Shown here piece by piece: positions 41,240-50,953 of a stretch of 64,000 bases of DNA (its first letter is position 1; every line of letters starts with the position of its first letter). The notes beneath the pieces are model-generated. The model saw only the letters and a list, made by a program, of their open reading frames with translations, was not told the DNA's origin and searched no databases. A program made the translations under genes and the position numbers. The stretch comes from Streptococcus sp. DD12 (lineage in GTDB: Bacteria; Bacillota; Bacilli; Lactobacillales; Streptococcaceae). Location: assembly GCF_001578885.1 (NCBI RefSeq), contig NZ_KQ969495.1:1243372-1307371 (forward strand). Direction: 5' to 3'.

Positions 41240-42859
41240 TTGCTTACTGTATCAGATATCTCATTACGTTTTAGCGATAGAAAACTATTTGACGAGGTTA
41301 ATATTAAGTTTACACCAGGTAACACCTATGGGCTTATTGGTGCCAATGGAGCTGGAAAATCAACATTTCTAAAAATTCTTGCTGGCGACATCGAACCCTC
41401 AACTGGGCATGTCGCTTTAGGACCTAATGAACGTCTCTCTGTTTTGCGACAAAATCACTTTGACTATGAAGAAGAGCGTGCGATTGATGTCGTCATCATG
41501 GGAAATCAAGAACTCTATGACATCATGAAAGAAAAGGATGCCATCTATATGAAGGCTGATTTTTCAGAAGAGGATGGTGTTCGAGCAGCTGAGTTAGAAG
41601 GACAATTTGCCGAATTGGGCGGTTGGGAAGCTGAAACTGAAGCTGCCCAACTCTTGCAAAATTTAAACATCCCTGAAGACCTCCACTACCAAAATATGAG
41701 TGAGCTAGCAAATGGCGATAAGGTTAAGGTTCTTTTAGCTAAAGCGCTCTTTGGACAACCTGACGTCCTCCTACTGGATGAGCCAACCAACGGTCTCGAC
41801 ATCCAATCAATTAACTGGTTAGAAGACTTTTTGATTGATTTCGAAAATACTGTCATTGTCGTTTCTCACGACCGCCATTTCCTTAACAAAGTTTGCACCC
41901 ATATGGCAGATTTGGATTTTGGAAAAATTAAACTTTACGTCGGAAATTATGATTTCTGGAAAGAGTCTTCTGAGCTGGCTGCCAAATTGCAAGCTGACCG
42001 CAATGCCAAAGCTGAGGAAAAAATAAAAGAATTACAAGAATTCGTCGCCCGCTTTTCAGCTAACGCCTCAAAATCTAAACAAGCAACTTCTCGGAAAAAG
42101 ATGCTCGACAAAATCGAGCTAGAAGAAATTGTCCCTTCTAGCCGTAAGTACCCTTTTATCAATTTTAAAGCCGAGCGTGAAATTGGAAACGACCTGCTAA
42201 CAGTTGAAAACTTATCTGTCACTATCGATGGTGAAAAAGTTTTAGATAACATTAGCTTCATTCTTAATCCAGGAGATAAAACAGCCATTATTGGCCAAAA
42301 TGATATCCAAACAACAGCGCTTATTCGTGCCATTATGGGAGAAATTCCATATGAAGGAACTGTCAAATGGGGTGTCACTACAAGTCAATCCTACCTGCCT
42401 AAGGACAATTCAAAGGATTTTGCAAATGGAGAAACGATTCTAGACTGGCTACGCCAATTTGCAAGTAAAGAAGAAGACGACAATACTTTCTTGCGTGGCT
42501 TCCTAGGTCGAATGCTCTTTTCTGGCGATGAAGTTAACAAGTCTGTCAATGTGTTGTCAGGTGGGGAAAAAGTCCGCGTCATGTTATCTAAACTCATGTT
42601 GCTCAAATCAAATGTGCTGGTTCTTGATGACCCGACCAATCACTTGGACTTGGAATCTATTTCTAGTTTAAACGATGGCCTAAAAAGCTTTAATCAGTCA
42701 ATCATCTTTGCTAGTCATGACCACGAGTTTATTCAAACACTTGCAAATCATATCGTTGTCATTTCTTCAAATGGTGTCATCGACCGTATTGACGAAACCT
42801 ATGATGAATTCCTTGAAAATGCAGAAGTTCAAGAAAAGGTGGCTGAACTGTGGCAGTGA
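41240..42859 (+). CDS. ABC-F family ATPase (YbiT type)
   Basis: 539 residues from a TTG at 41240 (MLTVSDISLRFSDRK) with RBS GAGGT; the frame also extends to 41204. The first domain has Walker A GANGAGKS (34-41) and LLLDEPTNGLD. The linker SRFSANASKS-like segment (ARFSANASKSKQATSRKK) is typical of YbiT. The second domain is degenerate: GQNDIQTT (352-359) replaces a normal Walker A, and Walker B reads LVLDDPTNHLD, with Asp for the catalytic Glu. There are no membrane segments. ABC-F proteins act on ribosomes; the target of this one is not known. Confidence 0.9.
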   Translation: MLTVSDISLRFSDRKLFDEVNIKFTPGNTYGLIGANGAGKSTFLKILAGDIEPSTGHVALGPNERLSVLRQNHFDYEEERAIDVVIMGNQELYDIMKEKDAIYMKADFSEEDGVRAAELEGQFAELGGWEAETEAAQLLQNLNIPEDLHYQNMSELANGDKVKVLLAKALFGQPDVLLLDEPTNGLDIQSINWLEDFLIDFENTVIVVSHDRHFLNKVCTHMADLDFGKIKLYVGNYDFWKESSELAAKLQADRNAKAEEKIKELQEFVARFSANASKSKQATSRKKMLDKIELEEIVPSSRKYPFINFKAEREIGNDLLTVENLSVTIDGEKVLDNISFILNPGDKTAIIGQNDIQTTALIRAIMGEIPYEGTVKWGVTTSQSYLPKDNSKDFANGETILDWLRQFASKEEDDNTFLRGFLGRMLFSGDEVNKSVNVLSGGEKVRVMLSKLMLLKSNVLVLDDPTNHLDLESISSLNDGLKSFNQSIIFASHDHEFIQTLANHIVVISSNGVIDRIDETYDEFLENAEVQEKVAELWQ

Positions 42860-45483
42860 TTTTACATCATCTAAGGATGTCTTTTAAAAGGCATCCTTTA
42901 CTTTACCAAAGAACAATTAGTTTTTTACTCCCATTCGGTATTATGGCCCTGGTCCTATACAGTCGTGGCATCTATTGGAATAGCAACACCACTATCTTGG
43001 TTAGTGATGCTTTTCATCAATACGCTATTTTCGCCTCTACTTTCAGCCGTATGTTACATGGAGAAGGGAGCCTCTTTTATACCTTTACCAGTGGCGCTGG
43101 GCTTAACTTTTATGCCCTCATTGGCTACTATCTTGGTTCTTTGTTTTCTTTCGTTTACTATTTCTTTACAGCAGAGAGTATGGCAAATGGTATTTATCTC
43201 ATTACCCTGCTAAAATTTGGTACGATTGGTCTAACAACTTCCTATAGTCTTCAGAAAATTTATCCCAAACTCCCTTTCAAAGCTTTACTCTTACTGTCAA
43301 CCTCCTATAGTCTAATGAGTTTTGCGACCAGCCAATTAGAAATCAACATGTGGCTAGATGTCTTCATGATACTCCCCTTGATTATTCTTGGCCTCCATCA
43401 ACTTATCACGCAGAAGAAAACCAATCTGTACTTTGTCACCTTAACCCTCTTATTCATTGAAAATTACTACCTTGGTTATATGGTGGCAATCTTTCTCTTC
43501 TTCTATTTTCTTGTCCAAATGTCTTGGAACTGGAAACAAGGTTGGAGACGTTTGTTCTTATTTGGTCTTGTCTCTATCTTGTCAGCTTTGTCAAGTTCTA
43601 TCATGTTGTTACCAAGTTACCTTGACCTGTCTAGCCATGGTGAACAATTCTCTCAGTTTACACAACTGTTAACTGAAAATAGTTGGTACCTCGATCTTTT
43701 TGCGAAAAACTTAGTAGCGTCTTACGACACAACGAAGTACGGTGCCATTCCAATGATCTATGTTGGGTTGGTTCCTTTCTCTCTGACACTTATCTTCTTC
43801 ACCTTGTCATCTATCAAACGCCGGGTAAGAGTAGCCTATTTCGCCTTGATAGTCTTATTAGTTGCCAGCTTTTATTTACAGCCTCTTGACTTGATTTGGC
43901 AAGCCATGCACGCCCCTAATATGTTCCTTCACCGTTATTCTTGGCTACTGTCTTTTATGTTGATTATATTATCGGCAGAGGTATTGACAAGGCTTGACAA
44001 GATAAAAAACTTACAAATTTCAGTTAGTTTTAGCATCATTTCATTAGGCTTTTTCGCTACCTGGCTTTTTTCAAGTCATTACAGTTTTTTGGAACCCTTT
44101 CATTTTATCATTAGTTTTACCTTCCTCTTTGCATACCTGTTAGCTTTCTGGGGAGTCAGTCAGCATAAACTGCAACAATCGGTATTTTACTTGGTGTTAT
44201 TATCCTTTGGACTATTTGAAATTTCTGTTAATACTTACTATCAAATCGTTGGCTTGGGGAATGAATGGAATTTTCCCTCTAAAGAAGGGTATCTTCAAAA
44301 TTATTCACAAACCGAATCGCTCGTCACCAAAGCAAAAGCAGACAATACGAATTTCTTTCGTCTAGAAAAACTGTTGCCTCAGACAGGGAATGATAGCATG
44401 AAATTTGACTACAACGGGATTTCTCAATTTTCATCTATTCGAAATACCCAATCTAGCCATACCTTAGATTTACTCGGTTTTAAATCAAGCGGGACTAATT
44501 TAAACTTGCGCTATCAAAATAATACACTCCTGATGGATAGTCTCTTTGGAATTCGCTATAATATCAGCCAGCAAAATCCAGAAAAATTCGGCTTTACTCT
44601 TAAAGAACAAAGCAATAATCTGTATCTCTATCAGAATGACTACGCAAATTCCCTGGCGATAATGACTGATAGGCCTTATCAGGATGTTTCTTTCAATCTC
44701 AATACCCTTGACAACCAATCTAGCTTAGTTAATCAACTGACAGGATTAAATTTACAGTACTTCACAAGGTTGACAAGTACCTTGCATGAAAGTAGCAATG
44801 TCATTGATAACAATGGCTTTGTAACAGTTAAAAAACCTGTAAATGATATTTACACAACCGTCACCTATACTGTCAATGTCCCTGCTGAGCGTCAGGTTTA
44901 CCTAAGTCTCCCAAATCTCTCTTTTGGAACTAGCACAAACACAACTGTACAAATAGCGGTCAATGGTCAAGTGCAACAGTACACAACTGACAACACCTTT
45001 AGCTTCTTTAATATTGGGTATTTTTCTCAGAATTCGCAGGTATCTGTCACACTACAATTTCCAGATACCCAAGAAGTGAGCTATTCAAAACCAACCTTCT
45101 ACGCCTTAAATATTCCAAATTATCTAACAGCCATGACAACGCTAACAAATCGTAAAGTTGATACCACTGTTTCAGGTAATCAAGTCACTAGCCATTTCAC
45201 AACTGACAACAAAACATCCCTCTTTTATACCATTCCTTATGACAAAGGCTGGTCTGCTACCGTCAATGGCCATAAAGTCGCCATTCACCAAGCTCAAGAA
45301 GGATTTATGACTGTTTCTATTCCAAAAGGTTCAGGAACAGTTACCCTAACCTTTATTCCAAACGGATTTAAAACCGGTTGCCTTCTTTCTCTAACGGGCC
45401 TTGTCTTATACCTTTCACTAAGGCTTTTAATGCATCTGTCCGTTAAAAAGCAACTTAGGAAAACAGATAGTCCAATCAATTAA
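42850..45483 (+). CDS. YfhO family membrane protein
   Basis: 877 residues from a GTG at 42850 that overlaps the ABC-F stop; an ATG at 42877 is the alternative, but has a poor RBS. About a dozen hydrophobic segments occupy residues 20-480, with SDAFHQYAIFAS near the start. A large extracytoplasmic region (about 490-840) and a final membrane segment (855-872) follow. YfhO of Bacillus is linked to glycosylation of lipoteichoic acid. That role here is inferred. Confidence 0.88.
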   Translation: MAVILHHLRMSFKRHPLLYQRTISFLLPFGIMALVLYSRGIYWNSNTTILVSDAFHQYAIFASTFSRMLHGEGSLFYTFTSGAGLNFYALIGYYLGSLFSFVYYFFTAESMANGIYLITLLKFGTIGLTTSYSLQKIYPKLPFKALLLLSTSYSLMSFATSQLEINMWLDVFMILPLIILGLHQLITQKKTNLYFVTLTLLFIENYYLGYMVAIFLFFYFLVQMSWNWKQGWRRLFLFGLVSILSALSSSIMLLPSYLDLSSHGEQFSQFTQLLTENSWYLDLFAKNLVASYDTTKYGAIPMIYVGLVPFSLTLIFFTLSSIKRRVRVAYFALIVLLVASFYLQPLDLIWQAMHAPNMFLHRYSWLLSFMLIILSAEVLTRLDKIKNLQISVSFSIISLGFFATWLFSSHYSFLEPFHFIISFTFLFAYLLAFWGVSQHKLQQSVFYLVLLSFGLFEISVNTYYQIVGLGNEWNFPSKEGYLQNYSQTESLVTKAKADNTNFFRLEKLLPQTGNDSMKFDYNGISQFSSIRNTQSSHTLDLLGFKSSGTNLNLRYQNNTLLMDSLFGIRYNISQQNPEKFGFTLKEQSNNLYLYQNDYANSLAIMTDRPYQDVSFNLNTLDNQSSLVNQLTGLNLQYFTRLTSTLHESSNVIDNNGFVTVKKPVNDIYTTVTYTVNVPAERQVYLSLPNLSFGTSTNTTVQIAVNGQVQQYTTDNTFSFFNIGYFSQNSQVSVTLQFPDTQEVSYSKPTFYALNIPNYLTAMTTLTNRKVDTTVSGNQVTSHFTTDNKTSLFYTIPYDKGWSATVNGHKVAIHQAQEGFMTVSIPKGSGTVTLTFIPNGFKTGCLLSLTGLVLYLSLRLLMHLSVKKQLRKTDSPIN

Positions 45484-45484
45484 A

Positions 45485-45512
45485 AAAAAGCAACCCTAAG
45501 GTTGCTTTTTTT
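45485..45512 (+). terminator. yfhO-like gene terminator
   Basis: 11-bp stem AAAAAGCAACC/GGTTGCTTTTT with a T-run. Confidence 0.85.
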
Positions 45513-45517
45513 ATTAA

Positions 45518-45591
45518 CTCCGCCAGTAGGACTCGAACCTACGACATCATGATTAACAGTCATGCGCTACTACCAACTGAGCTATGGCGGA
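45518..45591 (-). tRNA. tRNA-Asn (GTT)
   Basis: Cloverleaf readable on the minus strand: acceptor TCCGCCA/TGGCGGA, anticodon loop CTGTTAA, T-loop GGTTCGAGTCC. The discriminator is G, and CCA is not encoded. Confidence 0.96.
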
Positions 45592-45596
45592 TAAAA

Positions 45597-45668
45597 TAGT
45601 CCGTACGGGATTCGAACCCGTGTTACCGCCGTGAAAAGGCGGTGTCTTAACCCCTTGACCAACGGACC
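45597..45668 (-). tRNA. tRNA-Glu (TTC)
   Basis: Minus strand, 72 nt: acceptor GGTCCGT/ACGGACT, anticodon loop CTTTTCA, T-loop GGTTCGAATCC. It lies 5 nt upstream of tRNA-Asn on the same strand. CCA not encoded. Confidence 0.96.
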
Positions 45669-45729
45669 AAGTAGTTTCATTATACCGAAAATAATCTGTT
45701 TGTCTAGTCTTTTTTCTAATTTTTTGCTA

Positions 45730-45758
45730 TTGACCCCCTTAGTGTCTTTTGTTAAAAT
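45730..45758 (+). promoter_or_regulatory. tRNA-Arg promoter
   Basis: TTGACC (45730-45735), 17-nt spacer, TAAAAT (45753-45758), ending 9 nt before the tRNA. Confidence 0.75.
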
Positions 45759-45767
45759 GAAAGTGAT

Positions 45768-45841
45768 GGTCCCATAGCTCAGCTGGATAGAGCATTCGCC
45801 TTCTAAGCGAACGGTCGCAGGTTCGAATCCTGCTGGGATCA
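45768..45841 (+). tRNA. tRNA-Arg (TCT)
   Basis: 74 nt on the plus strand: acceptor GGTCCCA/TGGGATC, D-arm AGCTCAGCTGGATAGAGC, anticodon loop CTTCTAA (TCT), T-loop GGTTCGAATCC. CCA not encoded. Confidence 0.96.
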
Positions 45842-45870
45842 AAAAGTCTAGGGGTGACCCTAGACTTTTT
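45841..45870 (+). terminator. tRNA-Arg terminator
   Basis: 13-bp stem AAAAAGTCTAGGG/CCCTAGACTTTTT, 4-nt loop. Confidence 0.85.
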
Positions 45871-45922
45871 TGTTGTTAAAGAAATAGCTAACTGACCGAT
45901 ACTGCCCTATTACTTTTTGTTT

Positions 45923-46627
45923 TTACTTAGTTTTTTCCTCACTCTTGGTCAAAAGTTCTGCTAACAAAAGCAGATTAACAAAGGCAACTGGGATTATCGT
46001 TAGGCTAAGTGTCCATCTTCCCAAATAAGGCATAGAATAGGTGGCTACAGCAATTCCTAGCATAAAAGCGACGATGATGAGGAAGACATTTCTTGATTTT
46101 TCTAACAAATGCTTATCTCGACTATCTAGCCACTGACATAATAAGGCAGATAACACACGAATATTACCAGTCATCATAATGCCTGTATAAGGCATGCCAC
46201 GAATCTTTTTAAAGGTTTCTAGCTGAACGGATGCATAGAATGACAAAACCATAATCGGTAAATGCCCTTTCTGATAAAAGGGAGCAAGAAAACTTGTAAC
46301 GATTAACAAGAGCAAGAGTATCTGACCGCTGACAACATGCCAGTGAAAGCCAAAACGTCGCCCCATCTTGCGTAAGACATAGATGAAGACTTGCCCCAAC
46401 ATAAAAACAAGAATAGGAAGGACATAAACTAGCCCCTGATGCCACTCATTGGAAGCAAAATGCACAATCATGTAGATGACATTTCCTGTCTGCATACCCG
46501 CAAAACTATGATCCTGCGTCAAATACGTATAAGCATCAATAAAGCCACTAACAAAGGTTAGGGTCAGTGCGGTTCGAAAGCCTTCAAAGATGCGGTAGTC
46601 TTTTTCAATAGTGAGCCATGACAACAT
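45923..46627 (-). CDS. DUF1275 (YoaK-like) membrane protein
   Basis: 234 residues with about six hydrophobic segments. Family motifs: FVSGFIDAYTYL near 25-36, FAGMQTGNVIYM near 42-53, and GMPYTGIMMTGNIR near 143-156. Substrate unknown. It lies 11 nt downstream of rlmH on the same strand. Confidence 0.9.
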   Translation of the reverse strand: MLSWLTIEKDYRIFEGFRTALTLTFVSGFIDAYTYLTQDHSFAGMQTGNVIYMIVHFASNEWHQGLVYVLPILVFMLGQVFIYVLRKMGRRFGFHWHVVSGQILLLLLIVTSFLAPFYQKGHLPIMVLSFYASVQLETFKKIRGMPYTGIMMTGNIRVLSALLCQWLDSRDKHLLEKSRNVFLIIVAFMLGIAVATYSMPYLGRWTLSLTIIPVAFVNLLLLAELLTKSEEKTK

Positions 46628-46638
46628 TCAGAAAATCC

Positions 46639-47118
46639 TTACTTATGATAGGGACTGCCTTCATTAATCATGAAGGCGCGATAGATTTGTTCCAGTAATA
46701 TCACGCGCATGAGCTGGTGAGGAAAAGTCATCGGCGAAAAGCTCAATAACAGCTGCGCTCGACGTTTCACTTCTGGGGATAGGCCTAGACTTCCACCGAT
46801 AATGAAAGTCAAGGTCGACTGCCCTGACAAGGTGAGCTGATGGATTTTTTGGGCTAATTTTTCTGATGATAGCATGTCTCCTTCGATGGCTAAGGCAATC
46901 ACATAATCACGGTCCCCAATCTTTTGTAAAATACGTTGCCCCTCTTTTTCTAGAATCTGTCGATTTTCGGCATCACTAGCTCTGTCAGGTGTTTTTTCAT
47001 CAGCCAAGGAGATGGCTTCTATTTTTGCAAAACGTCCCAGTCGTTTACTATACTCTGCAACGGCCGATTTGAGATAAGTTTCTTTTAGTTTACCAACTGT
47101 TATCAATTTGATTTTCAT
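46639..47118 (-). CDS. rlmH: 23S rRNA (pseudouridine1915-N3)-methyltransferase RlmH
   Basis: 159 residues from ATG at 47118 ([13 protein letters not shown]); a second ATG two codons upstream (47124) is also possible. The SPOUT knot motifs are FIIGGSLGL and the C-terminal [24 protein letters not shown]. No Shine-Dalgarno is visible. The extended -10 (47126-47134) ends 7 nt before the ATG, so the mRNA may be leaderless. Confidence 0.95.
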   Translation of the reverse strand: MKIKLITVGKLKETYLKSAVAEYSKRLGRFAKIEAISLADEKTPDRASDAENRQILEKEGQRILQKIGDRDYVIALAIEGDMLSSEKLAQKIHQLTLSGQSTLTFIIGGSLGLSPEVKRRAQLLLSFSPMTFPHQLMRVILLEQIYRAFMINEGSPYHK

Positions 47119-47125
47119 ATTCATA

Positions 47126-47134
47126 AGTATAGCA
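47126..47134 (-). promoter_or_regulatory. rlmH extended -10, close to the start codon
   Basis: Minus-strand TG-C-TATACT (-10 at 47126-47131). The predicted start of transcription falls at or next to the ATG at 47118. Confidence 0.5.
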
Positions 47135-47140
47135 TTTTTT

Positions 47141-47173
47141 AAGACAGGGATAAGCTATTAAGCTATAATTAAG
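47141..47173 (+). promoter_or_regulatory. htrA promoter with CiaR-type box
   Basis: -35-like AAGACA (47141-47146), 17-nt spacer, TATAAT (47164-47169). ATTAAG-N5-ATTAAG (47157-47162 and 47168-47173) matches the CiaR direct repeat NTTAAG-N5-WTTAAG exactly and overlaps the -10. htrA is a known CiaRH target in Streptococcus pneumoniae. Confidence 0.7.
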
Positions 47174-47211
47174 AGAACGTCAGTAAAATCAAGTCAGTAT
47201 GGAGGAATTTT

Positions 47212-48459
47212 ATGAATAACAAACCGAAACGTTTTTCGGCAACAACTGTCAAAAAACTCTTGGCAGCCTTTCTGATTATTTTTCTTGCCTTTTTAGCAGG
47301 GCTTGGAGGCAGTTACCTGACATTAAACCTTAATGGGATTTCTGTTTCTCAAGGAAAAACAACAGTTAGTAAGACCGTTTATAACAATACGACATCAACA
47401 ACAAATGCCATCAAAACTGTCCAAAATTCAGTTGTTTCTGTCTTAAACTACCAACAGGCCTCATCGTCTAGTTCTGGTAGCATCTACAGTCAAATTTTTG
47501 GAAACGATGATACAAACAGTGCCTCCTCTTCTGATAATGATGGGTTGACACTTTACAGTGAGGGATCTGGAGTTATTTACAAAAAGGATGGCGATTCAGC
47601 CTACCTCGTCACTAACACACACGTTATCAACGGTGCTTCTGAAATCAAAATTCAAATGGCTGATGGGAGTGAAGTTGACGGAGAATTAGTGGGTGCGGAT
47701 ACTTATTCCGATATCGCTGTCGTGAAAATTTCTAGCAAAAAGGTCTCTACTGTAGCGGACTTTGGAGATTCTTCTAAAGTCAAGGTCGGTGAAGACGCTA
47801 TTGCTATTGGTAGCCCTTTGGGAACAGAATACGCAAACTCAGTAACCAAAGGAATTATCTCTAGTCTCAGCCGTACCGTAACCTTGACTAGCGAAGACGG
47901 TTCGACCATTTCGACCAATGCTATCCAAACAGATGCGGCAATCAACCCAGGTAACTCTGGTGGCCCACTGATTAACACTGAAGGTCAAGTTATCGGGATT
48001 ACATCAAGTAAAATCTCAACAACTGGTACAGCATCTGGTGAATCTGTCGAAGGTATGGGATTTGCTATCCCTTCAAATGATGTCGTTACCATTATCAACC
48101 AACTCGAAAAGAACGGAAAAATTGAACGTCCTGCCTTAGGCGTGTCAATGGTTGACCTTAGCACCTTATCTTCTAGTGCCAAAAAACAACTCAACCTCCC
48201 TAGTGATGTCGATAAAGGTGTCGTAGTGTCATCTGTCCAAACAGATATGCCTGCCGACGGTAAGCTCCAACAATACGATGTCATTACAAAATTAGATGAC
48301 AAGGAAGTCACATCTACGAGCGAACTGCAAAATGCCTTGTATAGCCATGCGATTAACGATAAAATTACCGTGACCTTCTACCGAAATGGCGAGAAGAAAA
48401 CCACAGAAATTACCTTGTCAAAATCAAGTACAGATTTATCAACATCAGCAAGCAGTTAA
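47212..48459 (+). CDS. htrA: Serine protease HtrA (DegP-like)
   Basis: 415 residues. N-terminal membrane anchor at about 14-40, then a Ser-rich linker. The trypsin-like triad is His137 (TNTHVIN), Asp167 (YSDIAVVK) and Ser249 (GNSGGPL). A single PDZ domain (about 300-400) follows. It is a surface quality-control protease, usually located next to the origin in streptococci. The CiaR-type box upstream suggests CiaRH control. parB is 81 nt downstream. Confidence 0.97.
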   Translation: MNNKPKRFSATTVKKLLAAFLIIFLAFLAGLGGSYLTLNLNGISVSQGKTTVSKTVYNNTTSTTNAIKTVQNSVVSVLNYQQASSSSSGSIYSQIFGNDDTNSASSSDNDGLTLYSEGSGVIYKKDGDSAYLVTNTHVINGASEIKIQMADGSEVDGELVGADTYSDIAVVKISSKKVSTVADFGDSSKVKVGEDAIAIGSPLGTEYANSVTKGIISSLSRTVTLTSEDGSTISTNAIQTDAAINPGNSGGPLINTEGQVIGITSSKISTTGTASGESVEGMGFAIPSNDVVTIINQLEKNGKIERPALGVSMVDLSTLSSSAKKQLNLPSDVDKGVVVSSVQTDMPADGKLQQYDVITKLDDKEVTSTSELQNALYSHAINDKITVTFYRNGEKKTTEITLSKSSTDLSTSASS

Positions 48460-48474
48460 GCTAAAATAGAGTAT

Positions 48475-48508
48475 AATAGGAACCGAAACCTTTCGATTCC
48501 TATTTTTT
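48475..48508 (+). terminator. htrA terminator
   Basis: Stem AATAGGAA/TTCCTATT with an inner GAAA/TTTC extension and a T-run. A possible parB -10 (TATAAT, 48472-48477) overlaps its left edge. Confidence 0.75.
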
Positions 48509-48540
48509 ATTGACCTATCTAGGTCACAATGAGGTAACTT

Positions 48541-49326
48541 ATGTCTGAACGCTTAGCTATCATTCCAATTGACCAAATTCATACCAACCCCTATCAACCA
48601 CGCCATCAGTTTGACCAAGAGGCTTTGAACGACCTGTCAACTTCTATCAGTAAAAATGGCCTCATTCAACCAATCATTGTGAGGGAGTCGCCGATTTCAG
48701 GTTACGAACTCATTGCTGGCGAAAGGCGGCTAAGAGCCAGTCAATTAGCTGGATTGACTGACATCAAAGCTATTATTCGGTCCAGTTCTGACCAAGAAAG
48801 TCGCACTCAGGCGCTTGTGGAAAACATTCAACGGTCGGATCTCAACCCGATTGAAGAAGCCCTTGCCATTGAAAATCTCCTCAAGCAAGAAGGAGCCACA
48901 CATGAAAGTATTGCAAAAGACTTGGGTAAATCAAGACCCTATGTCTCCAATAGTTTGCGACTCTTGCAACTCCCCAAAGACATTCAAACTGCCTTAGTCC
49001 AAGAAAAAATTAGCGCGGGTCACGGCCGTCTTCTCATAGGCCTTTCCAAAAAAGAACAAGCTTACTGGCTAGAACGCATCTTAACAGAAGCACTCAGCGT
49101 GCGCAAACTCGAAACGCTTCTTAAACAAGCCAGCCACCCTCAGCTCCCAAAGACACCTCGAGAAAAAAATCCCGACATCAAAATTCAGGAGGAGTGGTTC
49201 AAACAACAATTAGGCTTAGCTGTCACCATTGACTTTCAGGAAAAGCAAGGAAAAGGGCAGATGACTATCTCATTTAATTCCCTAGAAGAATTCGACAGAC
49301 TTATCCACAGTTTTAAATCCGACTGA
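48541..49326 (+). CDS. parB: Chromosome partitioning protein ParB (Spo0J)
   Basis: 261 residues. The N-terminal CTPase/ParB domain has TNPYQPR and GYELIAGERRLRAS. The helix-turn-helix is at about 120-145 (THESIAKDLGKSRPYVSNSLRLLQLP), and the C-terminal dimerisation part is short. It loads onto parS near the origin and recruits SMC. As usual in streptococci, there is no parA beside it. Confidence 0.96.
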   Translation: MSERLAIIPIDQIHTNPYQPRHQFDQEALNDLSTSISKNGLIQPIIVRESPISGYELIAGERRLRASQLAGLTDIKAIIRSSSDQESRTQALVENIQRSDLNPIEEALAIENLLKQEGATHESIAKDLGKSRPYVSNSLRLLQLPKDIQTALVQEKISAGHGRLLIGLSKKEQAYWLERILTEALSVRKLETLLKQASHPQLPKTPREKNPDIKIQEEWFKQQLGLAVTIDFQEKQGKGQMTISFNSLEEFDRLIHSFKSD

Positions 49327-49540
49327 GGAAAACTTTTCCTATCAACATCATTTTTCACAGGAAATACACAAGCAAAAAACCTTATATCCCCAGCTTTTTA
49401 GTCTCTTTCCACAAGTTGTGGATAACTCTTATCCACGCTGTGGATTTTTTTATAGCCTGTGGGTAAGTTTTTAGACAAGAGGCTGTGGAAAACTTTTTTG
49501 AATTATGCTAGAATATAGTGACTTAACTAGGAGAAGCCTT
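49327..49540. other. oriC, left part: DnaA-box cluster upstream of dnaA
   Basis: DnaA boxes: perfect TTATCCACA on the minus strand at 49417-49425, TTATCCACG at 49429-49437 (+), TTACCCACA at 49458-49466 (-), TTTTCCACA at 49484-49492 (-). The last overlaps the -35 position of the dnaA promoter (extended -10 TGCTAGAAT, 49506-49514), so autoregulation is likely. Confidence 0.85.
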
Positions 49541-50953
49541 ATGACCGAAAATGAACAACTTTTTTGGAACCGTGTCCTAGTACTTTCAAAAGAACGCCTC
49601 AAACAAACAACTTATGAATTTTATGTTGGTGATAGCCACCTTGTTGAGGTTTCCCAAAACCGCGTGACCATTTTTTTAACCTCTAAAATGAAGCGCCTTT
49701 TCTGGGAACAAAACCTTGAAGATATTGTGATAACTGCAGGATTTGAAATCTTTGAACAACAGTTGCATATTAGCTATGAATTTGGAGAAGATAGCCCACG
49801 GCAGTATACTCAACAAGAAACTTACGAAAGTACACCTACACGAGAAACCTATCGTGAAAACAAGGAGGATTTATCTGCCCAGCAAGCAGTAGCACCTTCT
49901 CGCATCCCTCTCCCCAATACTTTAAATACCAAATACCAATTTTCAAATTTCGTTAAAGGAGAGGGAAACCAGTGGGCAGTAGCAGCTGCGATAGCTGTCG
50001 CTAATACACCTGGAAAGATTTACAACCCTCTGTTTATCCATGGTGGGTCTGGCTTAGGGAAAACTCACCTGATTACCGCTATTGGTAATGCTATCCATGA
50101 AGAAAACCCTCAGTCACGCATTTTATATGTAACTTCCGAAGACTTCATCAATGATATGATTAAACATATGAGTCTAAATACAACTGGACGAAATTCGATG
50201 GAGACCTTCAAACAGAAGTACCGTGAAGTGGATGTCCTTTTGATTGACGATATCCAGTTGTTGGCCAAAAAAGGAACCATGCAAGAGGAGTTCTTTAATA
50301 CCTTCAATGCCTTGCATGATACTGAAAAACAAATCGTGCTAACCAGTGACCGTAATCCTAATGAACTTAATGGGATGGAAGAACGTCTGGTTTCACGCTT
50401 TAACTGGGGCTTGACCGTAGAAATTACGCCTCCAAATTACGAAATGCGCGTGGCGATTTTAACAAGTAAGGTAAGAGACTACCCCTATGACTTCCCACAA
50501 GAAACCATCAACTATATTGCCAGACAATTTGACAACAATGTGCGAGATCTTGAGGGTGCTTTGAAAAAAATTAGTTTGGTTGCCTCTGTTCAACAAGTCC
50601 ATACCATCACCGTTGACCTAGTGGCTAACGCCATTCGGTCACAGGAATCCGAACAAGCGGCTAAAAAAGTCATTTCAATCAAAGATATCCAAAAACAAGT
50701 CGGGCAATTTTATGGTGTCAGCCTTGAGCAGATTGTTGGTACCAAACGGACACAAGCAGTCGTTTTGGCTCGACAAATTGCCATGTACCTGGCCCGTGAA
50801 CTAACCGATAATTCGCTTCCTAAAATTGGCAAAGAATTTGGTGGTCGTGACCATTCGACTGTCCTCCATGCCTATCATAAAATCCAAAAGGCCTTGACCG
50901 CTGATGAAAATCTTCAAGTCGAGCTAGCCACGATTAAGGACAATATCCGTTAA
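49541..50953 (+). CDS. dnaA: Chromosomal replication initiator DnaA
   Basis: 470 residues from ATG at 49541 ([12 protein letters not shown]) with RBS AGGAG; a 12-codon upstream extension is open but implausible. Domain I about 1-85, variable linker 86-135, AAA+ with Walker A GGSGLGKT (168-175) and LLIDDIQLL, and C-terminal DNA-binding domain with the signature [11 protein letters not shown]. The linker makes it slightly longer than many streptococcal DnaA proteins (about 450). Confidence 0.98.
   Translation: MTENEQLFWNRVLVLSKERLKQTTYEFYVGDSHLVEVSQNRVTIFLTSKMKRLFWEQNLEDIVITAGFEIFEQQLHISYEFGEDSPRQYTQQETYESTPTRETYRENKEDLSAQQAVAPSRIPLPNTLNTKYQFSNFVKGEGNQWAVAAAIAVANTPGKIYNPLFIHGGSGLGKTHLITAIGNAIHEENPQSRILYVTSEDFINDMIKHMSLNTTGRNSMETFKQKYREVDVLLIDDIQLLAKKGTMQEEFFNTFNALHDTEKQIVLTSDRNPNELNGMEERLVSRFNWGLTVEITPPNYEMRVAILTSKVRDYPYDFPQETINYIARQFDNNVRDLEGALKKISLVASVQQVHTITVDLVANAIRSQESEQAAKKVISIKDIQKQVGQFYGVSLEQIVGTKRTQAVVLARQIAMYLARELTDNSLPKIGKEFGGRDHSTVLHAYHKIQKALTADENLQVELATIKDNIR

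Noticed and set aside
45582..45842. 86-codon minus-strand open frame
   Set aside because: It runs through tRNA-Glu and the antisense of tRNA-Arg; the protein is not real.
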